Shown: positions 36,117 through 44,249 of the stretch, in pieces
Position numbering within the stretch: position 1 is the stretch's first letter
How the letters are laid out: each line of letters opens with the position of its first letter
Source: Betaproteobacteria bacterium UBA5216
Lineage (GTDB): Bacteria; Pseudomonadota; Gammaproteobacteria; Burkholderiales; SG8-41
Length of the DNA: 64,000 nucleotides
Assembly (NCBI GenBank): GCA_002412495.1
Contig: DHVE01000080.1
Coordinates: 49,723 to 113,722, forward strand
Direction of reading: 5' to 3'
Program-made: the position numbers and the translations under genes
The notes under the pieces: model-generated
What the model was told of the DNA's origin: nothing
The model's input: the letters and a program-made list of their open reading frames with translations, nothing else
Database searches by the model: none

Positions 36117-37279
36117 GCGGCACCCCCGCCAACGCCGTCAAATACGCGATCAAAATACGCCGCCACCAGTTTGTGATAACGCGCGTCATCCAGCAAAAAT
36201 GCATCATGCCCATGCGGCGCGTCAATTTCGGCATACGTCACGTCACGCTTGTTTTTCAACAGGGCATGTACGATTTCGCGCGACCGCTCGGGCGAAAACC
36301 GCCAGTCGGTGGTAAAGGACACCACCAGAAAGCCCGCGGTCGCCGGCGCCAGCGCGCGGGTAAGATCACCCGCGTGATCAAATGCCGGATCAAAATAATC
36401 CAGCGCCTTGGTGATGCGCAAATAGGTATTCGCGTCGAAGTAACCTGAAAATTTATCGGCCTGATACCGCAGGTACGATTCGATTTCAAACTCGGTGTCA
36501 AACGAGTAGTTCACGCGCCCATTTTTGAGGGTGCGGCCGAATTTGCTCGCCATCTCGTCGTCGGACAGATAGGTGATGTGTCCGACCATGCGCGCCACCC
36601 GCAACCCGCGACGCGGCTGCACGCCTTGCGCATAATAATCGCCGCCGTGAAAATCCGGATCGGTCAAAATGGCCTGCCGCGCCACTTCATTAAACGCGAT
36701 GTTCTGTGCGGAGAGATTCGGCGCGCAAGCGATCACCAGTGCATGGCGCGTGCGTTGCGGGTAGGCTATGGCCCACTGCAAACACTGCATTGCACCTAGG
36801 CTGCCGCCCATCACCGCCGCAAATTGCTGGATCCCCAAATGGTCGGCCAGACGCGCTTGCGCGTTGACCCAATCTTCAACCGTCACTAACGGAAAATGCG
36901 CGCCCCACGGCACGCCGGTCTCCGGGTTGATCGACAGCGGACCGGTGGAGCCGTGACAGCCGCCCAGATTGTTTACACCCACCACGAAAAAGCGGTTGGT
37001 ATCGAGCGGCTTGCCAGGGCCAATCATGTTGTCCCACCAACCGACGTTGTTCGGTTCGTCCGCATACACGCCCGCCGCGTGGTGCGATGCATTCAGTGCA
37101 TGACACACCAGCACCGCGTTCGAACGCGCAGCATTGAGCTTGCCGTAGGTTTCGTAGGCAAGTTCGTAGTTGGCGATGGACCGGCCGCATTTCAGCGGCA
37201 AGGGCTCGCGAAATGCCGCGCGCCGCGGTATTACCACGCCGACACTGGTTTGGGCAGACGTTGCTTCGGTGGCATCCAT
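36113..37279 (-). CDS. metX: Homoserine O-acyltransferase MetX
   Basis: A 388-residue alpha/beta hydrolase-fold enzyme. The nucleophile Ser160 lies in MGGSLGAMQCLQWA; the acid is in SFTTDWRFSPERS and the His in DAPHGHDAFLLD near residue 365. It acylates homoserine for methionine synthesis. Beta-proteobacterial MetX enzymes paired with MetW often use succinyl-CoA rather than acetyl-CoA; I cannot decide by eye. No Shine-Dalgarno is visible: a T-rich run abuts the ATG, directly after a long hairpin. Confidence 0.94.
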   Translation of the reverse strand: MDATEATSAQTSVGVVIPRRAAFREPLPLKCGRSIANYELAYETYGKLNAARSNAVLVCHALNASHHAAGVYADEPNNVGWWDNMIGPGKPLDTNRFFVVGVNNLGGCHGSTGPLSINPETGVPWGAHFPLVTVEDWVNAQARLADHLGIQQFAAVMGGSLGAMQCLQWAIAYPQRTRHALVIACAPNLSAQNIAFNEVARQAILTDPDFHGGDYYAQGVQPRRGLRVARMVGHITYLSDDEMASKFGRTLKNGRVNYSFDTEFEIESYLRYQADKFSGYFDANTYLRITKALDYFDPAFDHAGDLTRALAPATAGFLVVSFTTDWRFSPERSREIVHALLKNKRDVTYAEIDAPHGHDAFLLDDARYHKLVAAYFDRVFDGVGGGAA

Positions 37280-37358
37280 AAAAACAAAAACCCGGTGAGT
37301 ATTGCGCGCCGTAGATATCGATATCGATATCGATCATTACGCTTGCGCAATCACCGGG
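37280..37358 (-). promoter_or_regulatory. Hairpin leader abutting the metX start codon
   Basis: On the plus strand CCCGGTGA (37291-37298) and TTGCGC (37302-37307) are matched by GCGCAA (37345-37350) and TCACCGGG (37351-37358). The centre (37314-37331) is three copies of GATATC, itself self-complementary. Read as RNA on the minus strand, the hairpin is followed at once by TTTTTGTTTTT and then the metX ATG, the architecture of an intrinsic terminator or attenuator. It does not match the SAM-II riboswitch consensus as I remember it. Confidence 0.7.
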
Positions 37359-37483
37359 TGGGAGTCTTGTGGCTAACATCTGCCGCCGCCATCTCTTTAG
37401 CCGGATTTATTGCGCGCCCGCAATCTGATATCAAATCGGCGCGTAAAAACAGATACTTACCTTACCTGCCGGCCCATCGCTTG

Positions 37484-37870
37484 TCAAGTTTCCTGCTGTG
37501 TCAGGCCGTAATTCAGCAGTTTTTCCCGGATAAAGTCGCGGATACGCGCATCCAGGCTAACCGCGCCCGCATCGAATTTTTCCAGCACCGCGTGTAGTGG
37601 CAATGCGCCGTCCGCGACCATGATGGGCGTCATGTTCTTGAATGACGATGCGTCGCCGCCATCGATGCCGTGGTGCGCAAAGTCCGACCGCTCGCGCCAG
37701 CGCAGCACGCGCTCATGCGCGGTTTTATCGTAACAAATTTGAAGCTCGACAATCCGGCGTTCGGCGTCGTCCAGCTGCTCCCACACAAAAATGTCGAAAT
37801 AGTCATCGCAAAACCAGCGCCGCTGCAATCGCGGATCCTGCTGATGCACATTGACGATCTCGCGCAGCAT
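37484..37870 (-). CDS. Conserved hypothetical protein downstream of ptsI
   Basis: A 128-residue soluble protein I do not recognise as a named family. It contains RRWFCDDYFDIFVWEQL near residue 17, a Cys-Tyr-Asp (ICYDKTAHERVLRWR) segment and TPIMVADGALP near residue 81. Proteins of this look are seen in betaproteobacteria. Its start overlaps the ptsI stop by one base, so it is probably co-transcribed with the PTS genes. No membrane or signal segment. Confidence 0.7.
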   Translation of the reverse strand: MLREIVNVHQQDPRLQRRWFCDDYFDIFVWEQLDDAERRIVELQICYDKTAHERVLRWRERSDFAHHGIDGGDASSFKNMTPIMVADGALPLHAVLEKFDAGAVSLDARIRDFIREKLLNYGLTQQET

Positions 37871-39603
37871 CAGTTCATTTCATTCAACTTGCGCAGCAGG
37901 GCATGCAGACGTTCGGGATCGCTGGCGCGCAGCATCCGGCTGGCGTAAGGCCGCAACGCGCCAGTGTCGGCGTTCAGAATGCGTTCCTTGACATCCAGCA
38001 CGTGCGCCGAATGCATCGAAAAATGGCGCAAACCCAAGGCCAGCAGCAGCCGAGTCAACGAGGCATCCCCCGCCATCTCGCCGCACAACGCCACCGGCAC
38101 ACCCGCCTTGTTGGCGCGTTTGATGATGGACGACAGCAAGCCCAGTATCGCGGGATGCAGCGGGTCATACAAATAGGCAACCGTATCGTCAGTACGATCA
38201 ATCGCGAGGGTGTATTGAATCAAATCATTGGTGCCGATGGAAATAAAATCCAGCTTGCGCAGAAATACATCCAGCGCCAGCGCTGCCGCCGGCACCTCGA
38301 TCATGCTGCCGACGCGCATACCGGGATCGTAGGCAATACCCTCGTCGTCGAGGCTTTCCTTGGCGCGCGCGATCAGATGCAGCGTTTGATCAATTTCACT
38401 CGATGACGCCAGCATCGGAATCAGTATGCTGATCTTGCCGTATTGCGACGCGCGCAACAGCGCCCGCAGCTGGATCAGAAACCGGTGCGGCTCGGTCAAA
38501 CACAGGCGAATCGCGCGCAGGCCCAGCGCGGGATTGAGCGCCGTTGGCTGAGCATCTTCCGTATGCTTGTCCGCGCCCAAATCATAAGTGCGTATGGTCA
38601 CCGGCAGACCGTTCATCGCGCGGGCCACTTGCCGGTACGCCTCGAACTGTTCATCCTCGTCGGGCAAATCGCTGCGGTTCAAAAACAGAAACTCACTGCG
38701 AAAGAGGCCGATGCCGGTGGCGCCGTTGGCAAGCACCTGTTCCACGTCGTCGGGCAATTCGATGTTGGCGTGCAGTTCCACCACGACGCCGTCGCGCGTC
38801 ACCGCCCGCGTATCGCGCAGCTCCAGCAGCTTGCGGCGCCCGGACTCAAATTCCCGCTTGCGGCGCTGATATTCGGCCAGCACACGCTCGTCGGGATCGC
38901 CGATCAGCACGCCGTTCGTGCCGTCGACTATCACCAGTTCGTTTTCACGAATCAGGTCGCGCGCGCGGTGCAAGGCCACGATCGACGGAATATTCAGACT
39001 GCGCGCCACCACCGCCGTGTGCGATGTCGTGCCGCCGGCATCGGTAATAAAACTCGCGAACTGGTGGCGCTTGAATTGCACCACGTCGGCGGGCGACAGA
39101 TCGTGCGCCACGAGGATTAGTTCGTGTTCGGCGTCCTGCGTCAGTGGCGGCATGTACCCGGGCTGGCCCGACAACGCGCGCAACACGCGCTCGACCACCT
39201 GAATCACGTCATTGCGCCGCTCGCGCAGATAACTGTCTTCAATCGTATCGAATTGCGCCAGCAGCGCATCGGCCTGTACCTTGAGCGCCCACTCGGCGTT
39301 GCATCGCTCGGTTTCAATAATGCGGCGCGGTTCCACCGACAGCGTGGCGTCATCGAGTATCATCTGGTGCAGGTTCACGAACGCGGAAAACTCGGCGGGT
39401 GCGCCTTGCGGAATTTCGGTGTGCAACTCCGTGAACTCGGCACGCACCTTGTGGATCGCAGCGTCGAATCGCGCGGATTCCTCTGGCACCTGATACGGCG
39501 GCACCAAGTAATGGCTAACCTCCAGCGTGGCGTGTGATACCAGATGCGCGCGACCGATGGCGATGCCGCCCGAAACGCCGATGCCGTGAAGGGTAAAACT
39601 CAT
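37870..39603 (-). CDS. ptsI: PTS enzyme I
   Basis: A 577-residue phosphotransferase. The phosphorylated His lies in GGTTSHTAVVARSLNIPSI near residue 190; GIGLFRSEFLFLNR near 293, and the C-terminal PEP-binding IGTNDLIQYTLAIDRTD near 450 and LCGEMAGD near 500 are intact. It moves phosphate from PEP to HPr. There is no GAF domain, so it is EI rather than the nitrogen PTS PtsP. No sugar-specific IIB or IIC gene is near. Confidence 0.95.
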   Translation of the reverse strand: MSFTLHGIGVSGGIAIGRAHLVSHATLEVSHYLVPPYQVPEESARFDAAIHKVRAEFTELHTEIPQGAPAEFSAFVNLHQMILDDATLSVEPRRIIETERCNAEWALKVQADALLAQFDTIEDSYLRERRNDVIQVVERVLRALSGQPGYMPPLTQDAEHELILVAHDLSPADVVQFKRHQFASFITDAGGTTSHTAVVARSLNIPSIVALHRARDLIRENELVIVDGTNGVLIGDPDERVLAEYQRRKREFESGRRKLLELRDTRAVTRDGVVVELHANIELPDDVEQVLANGATGIGLFRSEFLFLNRSDLPDEDEQFEAYRQVARAMNGLPVTIRTYDLGADKHTEDAQPTALNPALGLRAIRLCLTEPHRFLIQLRALLRASQYGKISILIPMLASSSEIDQTLHLIARAKESLDDEGIAYDPGMRVGSMIEVPAAALALDVFLRKLDFISIGTNDLIQYTLAIDRTDDTVAYLYDPLHPAILGLLSSIIKRANKAGVPVALCGEMAGDASLTRLLLALGLRHFSMHSAHVLDVKERILNADTGALRPYASRMLRASDPERLHALLRKLNEMN

Positions 39604-39605
39604 TT

Positions 39606-39695
39606 TGCGTGAGACGTGAGGTGTTAGGGGTGAGGCGCAAAACCCTAGATTACCACGGCGCGCGCCTCACTCCTTACGCCCAGCGCCTTACGTGC
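39606..39695. repeat. Inverted GTGAGG/CCTCAC repeat between ptsH and ptsI
   Basis: TGAGGCGC at 39631-39638 pairs with GCGCCTCA at 39662-39669, and further GTGAGG and CCTTACG units flank them. The element fills the 95-base gap and could form a hairpin in the ptsH-ptsI transcript. It belongs with the GTGAG clusters at 30811 and before proC. Confidence 0.6.
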
Positions 39696-39698
39696 GAC

Positions 39699-39968
39699 TC
39701 ATTCCCCTTCGCCGAACTTATCGGCGATCAGCGCCGTGACGGCCTGCATGGCAGGCGCTTCGTCGGCGCCATTGGTTTCAACGGTAATGCGCGATCCCTT
39801 GGCCGCGGCGAGCATCATCACGCCCATAATGCTCTTGGCGTTGACGCGGCGGCCATTGCGGCTCACCCACACTTCCGAGGCGTACTGGCTGGCCGTTTGC
39901 GTCAGCTTGGCCGAAGCCCGGGCGTGCAGCCCGAGCCGGTTAATGATTTCAACTTCCTGTTGCAGCAT
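39699..39968 (-). CDS. ptsH: Phosphocarrier protein HPr
   Basis: An 89-residue HPr. The phosphorylated His15 equivalent lies in NRLGLHARASAKL and the regulatory Ser46 region reads NAKSIMGVMMLAA, with the Ser retained; Ser is the residue HPr kinase modifies where that enzyme exists. It relays phosphate from EI to EIIA. ATG 39968 overlaps the EIIA gene end by 20 bases. Confidence 0.95.
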   Translation of the reverse strand: MLQQEVEIINRLGLHARASAKLTQTASQYASEVWVSRNGRRVNAKSIMGVMMLAAAKGSRITVETNGADEAPAMQAVTALIADKFGEGE

Positions 39969-40365
39969 GATGCAGGGTAAACGATGGAACCCGGGTGACG
40001 CCTTCACAGCCCCCGCTGATCGCCTTGGTCACCATGACTTCAAGCGATTTTTCACGATACGTCAGTGCGCGGATCAGCATCGGCAGACTGACGCCAGCCA
40101 CGACGTCCACCTTGCCGGGAACAATCAGCTTGGCTGACAGATTGGAGGGCGATCCGCCATACATGTCGGTGAGTATCAGCACACCATCACCGTCGTCCAA
40201 CTCCTTCACCACCGCGCGAGCCTGTGGCAACAGCAGCAGAGGGTCATCTTGCGCGGTCAGACCCAATTGCTTCAGACGCGGCGGGCGTTTGTTCAACACA
40301 TGTATCGCGGTCTGGATGAGGCTTTCGCCCAACGTTCCGTGTGTAATCAGCAAAATTCCAATCAT
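39949..40365 (-). CDS. PTS EIIA, mannose family (ManX-like)
   Basis: A 138-residue EIIA-Man domain with the phosphorylated His in GILLITHGTLGESL (His9) and LILTDMYGGSPSNL near residue 64. It accepts phosphate from HPr. Because IIB, IIC and IID are absent, it belongs to the incomplete regulatory PTS typical of betaproteobacteria, usually found beside gshAB as here. Its regulatory target is unknown. It lies 150 bases downstream of gshB; that gap holds no gene. Confidence 0.92.
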   Translation of the reverse strand: MIGILLITHGTLGESLIQTAIHVLNKRPPRLKQLGLTAQDDPLLLLPQARAVVKELDDGDGVLILTDMYGGSPSNLSAKLIVPGKVDVVAGVSLPMLIRALTYREKSLEVMVTKAISGGCEGVTRVPSFTLHHAATGS

Positions 40366-40515
40366 GGATACGGTAATCCGGCGGTCATGAACGGGCTGAA
40401 TTGTAATCTATTGCGCCGCAACAAGCCGGTGTTACAGCGCCATAGTATCCAAATCACACCGATTTTGACCAACGCGGAACAGACCTCAAAAAATGCAAGT
40501 ATATGTTTTTATTAA

Positions 40516-41466
40516 TTATTTCAACTCCACTTGCAGTGCGTCCATGAACAGTCCGGCAACATTGCAGCCACTTTGCTGGGTAATTTCCTGAAAGCAGGTC
40601 GGACTGGTGACGTTGATTTCCGTGAGACAGCTGCCGATCACATCCAGCCCCACGAGCAGCAGTCCTTGTGCATGCAGCAGCGGCGCCAGCGTCCCGGCGA
40701 TTTCGCGGTCACGAACGGTAAGTTCCCGTGCCACGCCGGTGCCCCCCGCCGCTAGGTTGCCGCGCGTCTCGCCGGCCTTGGGAATCCGAGCCAGACAAAA
40801 CGGCACTGGCTTGCCACCGATCAGCAATATCCGTTTATCGCCGTCCACGATCTCCGGCAGATACCGCTGCGCCATGATGGTACGCGTACCGAGTTGCGTC
40901 AGCGTTTCGATAATCACGCTGAGATTCGGATCGTCCTGGCGCACTCTGAAAATGGACGAGCCGCCCATACCGTCGAGGGGTTTGAAAATGGTGTCGCCGT
41001 GTTCCGCTACGAATTCGCGCAGCACTTTTTCCAGCCGCGTCACCACCGTCGGCGCGGTGAATTGTGCATAACGCGCAATCGCCATTTTTTCATTGTGATC
41101 GCGGATCGCGCGCGGCCGGTTGAATACGCGCGCGCCTTGCGCCTCGGCAGCTTCGAGCAAATAGGTGCTGTAGACATACTCCATGTCGAACGGCGGATCC
41201 TTGCGCATGATCACCGCGTCGAATTGCGCAAGATCGGTTTCGACGGGCGCCTCGCTGCGATACCACGCGGATCCGTCTCCGTTTTCACCCGTGAGATGCA
41301 ACCTCGCCGCATGGCCTGCCACACGCTGCTTGCGCCAGAAAATATCCTGCTGTTGCAGTGTAAACAACGCGCAGCCGCGCGCGGCGGCTTCGCGCATCAT
41401 CGCGAACGAACTGTCCTTGTAAATCTTGAATTCGTCGAGTGGATCGACGATAAAGGCCAGCTTCAT
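40516..41466 (-). CDS. gshB: Glutathione synthetase
   Basis: A 316-residue ATP-grasp enzyme: LAFIVDPLDEFKIYKDSSF at the start, VIMRKDPPFDMEYVYST near residue 87, KPLDGMGGSSIFRV near 160 and LLVGLDVIGSCLTEINVTSP near 270. It adds glycine to gamma-glutamylcysteine. ATG 41466 gives the standard N-terminus; two further ATGs just upstream overlap gshA. The following AT-rich bases contain GTATATGTTTTTA (plus strand, 40499-40511). Confidence 0.95.
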   Translation of the reverse strand: MKLAFIVDPLDEFKIYKDSSFAMMREAAARGCALFTLQQQDIFWRKQRVAGHAARLHLTGENGDGSAWYRSEAPVETDLAQFDAVIMRKDPPFDMEYVYSTYLLEAAEAQGARVFNRPRAIRDHNEKMAIARYAQFTAPTVVTRLEKVLREFVAEHGDTIFKPLDGMGGSSIFRVRQDDPNLSVIIETLTQLGTRTIMAQRYLPEIVDGDKRILLIGGKPVPFCLARIPKAGETRGNLAAGGTGVARELTVRDREIAGTLAPLLHAQGLLLVGLDVIGSCLTEINVTSPTCFQEITQQSGCNVAGLFMDALQVELK

Positions 41467-41471
41467 TGTCA

Positions 41472-42770
41472 TCATGCGGCCGCGGCGGGCAACGCAACCG
41501 ATTCCGTGCGTTCCAGCTCAATGGACGCCGCCAGCAAGGCCAGGCGCGCAATCACGCCATAGGCGTAGAAGCGATTCGGCGCGCAATCGGGATCATCCGG
41601 ATTGGGTGACGAACACGGCTCGGCAAACGCCAGCGGTTCGAATTGCATGCCCGGCGCGTTGAGATTCTGATCCTTGCCGCGTTGCGTGTTGAGCCGGTAA
41701 AAGCCGCCCACCACAAAACGGTCGATCATGTACACCACAGGTTCGGCCACCGCGTCACGCACGGTCTCGAAGGTGTAAACCCCCTCCTGCACCAACACCT
41801 CGTGTACCTGCATGCCCTCTTTCACCACCGCCATCTTGTTGCGCTGCTTGCGATTCAACCCACGCACTTCGGCGGCATCTTTCACCGTCATGATACCCAT
41901 GCCGTAGGTGCCTGCGTCGGCCTTGACGATCACGAAAGGTTCGTCCTGGATGCCGTACTCCTTGTACTTGGCACGGATGTCGTTGAGGATTTCCGACACA
42001 TAGCCGGCAAGACATTCCTCGCCCTGATGCTCCTGAAAATTGATCTTGCCGCACATCTCGAAATACGGGTTGATCAGCCACGGATCGATGCCGATCAGCT
42101 TGGCGAACGCCTCCGCCACCTCGTTGTAGGCAGCGAAGTGTTTGGACTTGCGCCTCACCGCCCAGCCCGCGTGCAGCGGCGGAAACAGCGGCTGCTCGAC
42201 GTTGCGCAGAATCTCGGGAATGCCCGCCGAGAGGTCATTATTTAACAACACCACGCACGGATCGAAGCCGTCCAGTCCCAGACGGTTGCCGTTGCGCTTC
42301 AAAGGTTCGAGCTTGAGTTTCTTGCCGTCGGGCAGATCCACGTCCATCGGCGCATTCAAGCCCGGCAGCAGGCTGCCGATGCGCACATTCATGCCCGCAT
42401 GACGCAGGATGCGCGCGATCGTCGCGACGTTTTGCAAATAGAACTGGTTCCGGGTGTGATTCTCCGGAATTAGCAGCGCGTCGCGCGCGTCCGGGCAAAT
42501 TTTCTCAACGGCTGTCATCGCCGCCTGCACGCACAGCGCATGAAAATCCGGGTTCAGATTGTTGAATCCACCGGGGTACAAATTGGTGTCCACCGGCGCG
42601 AGTTTGAAACCGCTGTTACGCAAATCCACCGAGCCGTAAAACGGCGGCGTGTGCTCCTGCCACTGTCCGCGAAACCAATGCTCAATGGAAATCGACTGCG
42701 CCAGCAACTGGCTTTCCAGTGCGGGCGGCGGGCCGGACAACGCGGTAGTAAGACGGGGAACGGCTGACAT
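41472..42770 (-). CDS. gshA: Glutamate-cysteine ligase, proteobacterial GshA type
   Basis: A 432-residue enzyme of the third GshA type (TIGR02049-like), unrelated in sequence to E. coli GshA. Family-typical segments are SVDLRNSGFKLAPVDTNLYP, GGFNNLNPDFHALC, PENHTRNQFYLQNV and FVIVKADAGTYGMGIMTVKD. It makes gamma-glutamylcysteine, the committed step to glutathione. It lies 5 bases before the gshB start and is divergent from the amidohydrolase gene. Confidence 0.94.
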   Translation of the reverse strand: MSAVPRLTTALSGPPPALESQLLAQSISIEHWFRGQWQEHTPPFYGSVDLRNSGFKLAPVDTNLYPGGFNNLNPDFHALCVQAAMTAVEKICPDARDALLIPENHTRNQFYLQNVATIARILRHAGMNVRIGSLLPGLNAPMDVDLPDGKKLKLEPLKRNGNRLGLDGFDPCVVLLNNDLSAGIPEILRNVEQPLFPPLHAGWAVRRKSKHFAAYNEVAEAFAKLIGIDPWLINPYFEMCGKINFQEHQGEECLAGYVSEILNDIRAKYKEYGIQDEPFVIVKADAGTYGMGIMTVKDAAEVRGLNRKQRNKMAVVKEGMQVHEVLVQEGVYTFETVRDAVAEPVVYMIDRFVVGGFYRLNTQRGKDQNLNAPGMQFEPLAFAEPCSSPNPDDPDCAPNRFYAYGVIARLALLAASIELERTESVALPAAAA

Positions 42771-42905
42771 GGGATTCCTGGACCGTTGATAGTCTGCTAT
42801 TTTAATTCAGTACGGTGATATGGGGGCAATCTCCCGAAGCGCAAGTCTCCCGGCGCGTGCCGGTGTGGTATGTTTGCCTCCCCCGTTTAATTCCTTTACT
42901 TCATC

Positions 42906-43772
42906 ATGATAGTTGACACCCACGTTCACGTTTTCACGGACGACCGCAAGAATTATCCGCAGATTCGCGACACCGCGCGCGCGGGATCGATTCCGTCCAT
43001 CACCGAAATCGGCCAGACCGAATGGCCGCTCACCACCACTGAAAACCTGATCGCGATGATGGACGACGCGGGCGTCGACAAGGCGACACTGGTGCAGGCC
43101 TATTTCGTTTATGAATACGACAACAGCTACACCGTCGATTCGGCGTTGAAATATGCCGATCGCTTCGCCAGCGTGGTGGTGCTCGACCCGATGGACCCGA
43201 AAGCGCCGGATGAACTCAGCCGTTTGGTCGAAACGCAGAACGTCGCCGGCATACGCTTCATGCGCGGCCGCTTGCCGGAAAGCTCGCTGGGCAAGCCGGA
43301 AACCTTTCCGTTGTGGGCGCGCATCGAAAAACTCAAGCTGCCGCTGGCGGTGAATGACCGCGTATGGGAAATTTCCAAAATAACCCCGGCGATGGAAAAA
43401 TATCCGGGCGTGAGAGTCGCCTTTGAACACGCCTGGGGGCACAAGGTCGGCGCGCCACCGGAGTACGCCGTGCTGGAACCGCTGTTTGCCCTGGCCGCCA
43501 ACCCTAACGTTTACATCAAGACCGCCATCAACAATATCGCCGCCGCGCGCGACGGTGGCGGCACACCGGAACAACTCTATACCAAACTGGTGCAGGTCTA
43601 CGGCGCGAAACGCATTATGTGGAGTTCCAACTACCCGGCGCACCCGAAATTCGGCGGCATCAAACCGCGCCTTGAAGAATCGAAAAAAGCGCTGGCGCAT
43701 TTGAGCGCAGACGATCAGGCGTGGATACTGGGCAAAACCGCCCTGAGTTTTTATCCGAGTTTGCAAGCCTAG
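42906..43772 (+). CDS. Amidohydrolase-2 family metal-dependent hydrolase
   Basis: A 288-residue TIM-barrel protein starting IVDTHVHVFTDD, the HxH metal motif, with VAFEHAWGH near residue 178 and a late WSSNYPAHP in place of the usual DYP loop. Members hydrolyse or decarboxylate ring and carboxylate substrates; the precise reaction is unknown. It heads a plus-strand group with a DUF35 protein, a thiolase-like protein and a hydrolase, suggesting catabolism of an acyl-CoA or ring-derived acid. Confidence 0.85.
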   Translation: MIVDTHVHVFTDDRKNYPQIRDTARAGSIPSITEIGQTEWPLTTTENLIAMMDDAGVDKATLVQAYFVYEYDNSYTVDSALKYADRFASVVVLDPMDPKAPDELSRLVETQNVAGIRFMRGRLPESSLGKPETFPLWARIEKLKLPLAVNDRVWEISKITPAMEKYPGVRVAFEHAWGHKVGAPPEYAVLEPLFALAANPNVYIKTAINNIAAARDGGGTPEQLYTKLVQVYGAKRIMWSSNYPAHPKFGGIKPRLEESKKALAHLSADDQAWILGKTALSFYPSLQA

Positions 43773-43808
43773 AACGCCTAAAACAATGAAACCCGGCGAG
43801 GTCATGAC

Positions 43809-44237
43809 ATGAGCGATTGGAGCAAAGTTACCCGGCCGATACCCGTGCCGAACGAGTGGACCAAACCCTTCTGGGAGTCCGCCAAGAACCACGTGCTGGC
43901 ACTGCAGCGCTGCCAGGAATGCAAACATTTTCAGCATCCGCCCTACGCCACGTGCGTGAATTGCATGTCCATCGACCTGAAGTTCGAGCCGGTCAAGGGC
44001 AAGGGCACGATTTACGCCTACACCATCATGTATCACACCGGCGACAAACGCTTCGCCTCGGCCGTGCCGTACGCCAGCATCATCGTCGAACTCGACGAAG
44101 CGCCCGGCGCGCTGATGGCCGGCAATCTGCTGGAAGCGGAGTACACCGAAGCCAAGGTCGGACGCCGCGTCGAAGTGGTGTTCCAGCCGTTGAACGATGA
44201 TTTCACGCTGCCGCAATTCCGGCTGGCGAAAGACTAA
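43809..44237 (+). CDS. DUF35 zinc-ribbon/OB-fold protein
   Basis: A 142-residue protein with a zinc ribbon CQECKHFQHPPYATCVNC at about residues 36-53, followed by an OB-fold with KGKGTIYAYTIMYHTG. DUF35 proteins bind acyl-CoA and partner with thiolase-like proteins, for example as the ChsH2-DUF35/Ltp2 aldolase of steroid side-chain breakdown. The next gene, 12 bases on, is such a thiolase-like protein. Confidence 0.9.
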   Translation: MSDWSKVTRPIPVPNEWTKPFWESAKNHVLALQRCQECKHFQHPPYATCVNCMSIDLKFEPVKGKGTIYAYTIMYHTGDKRFASAVPYASIIVELDEAPGALMAGNLLEAEYTEAKVGRRVEVVFQPLNDDFTLPQFRLAKD

Positions 44238-44249
44238 GGAGCACACGCC

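Noticed and set aside
37280..37358. SAM-II riboswitch
   Set aside because: The remembered pseudoknot consensus is not seen; only a hairpin with a T tract is supported.
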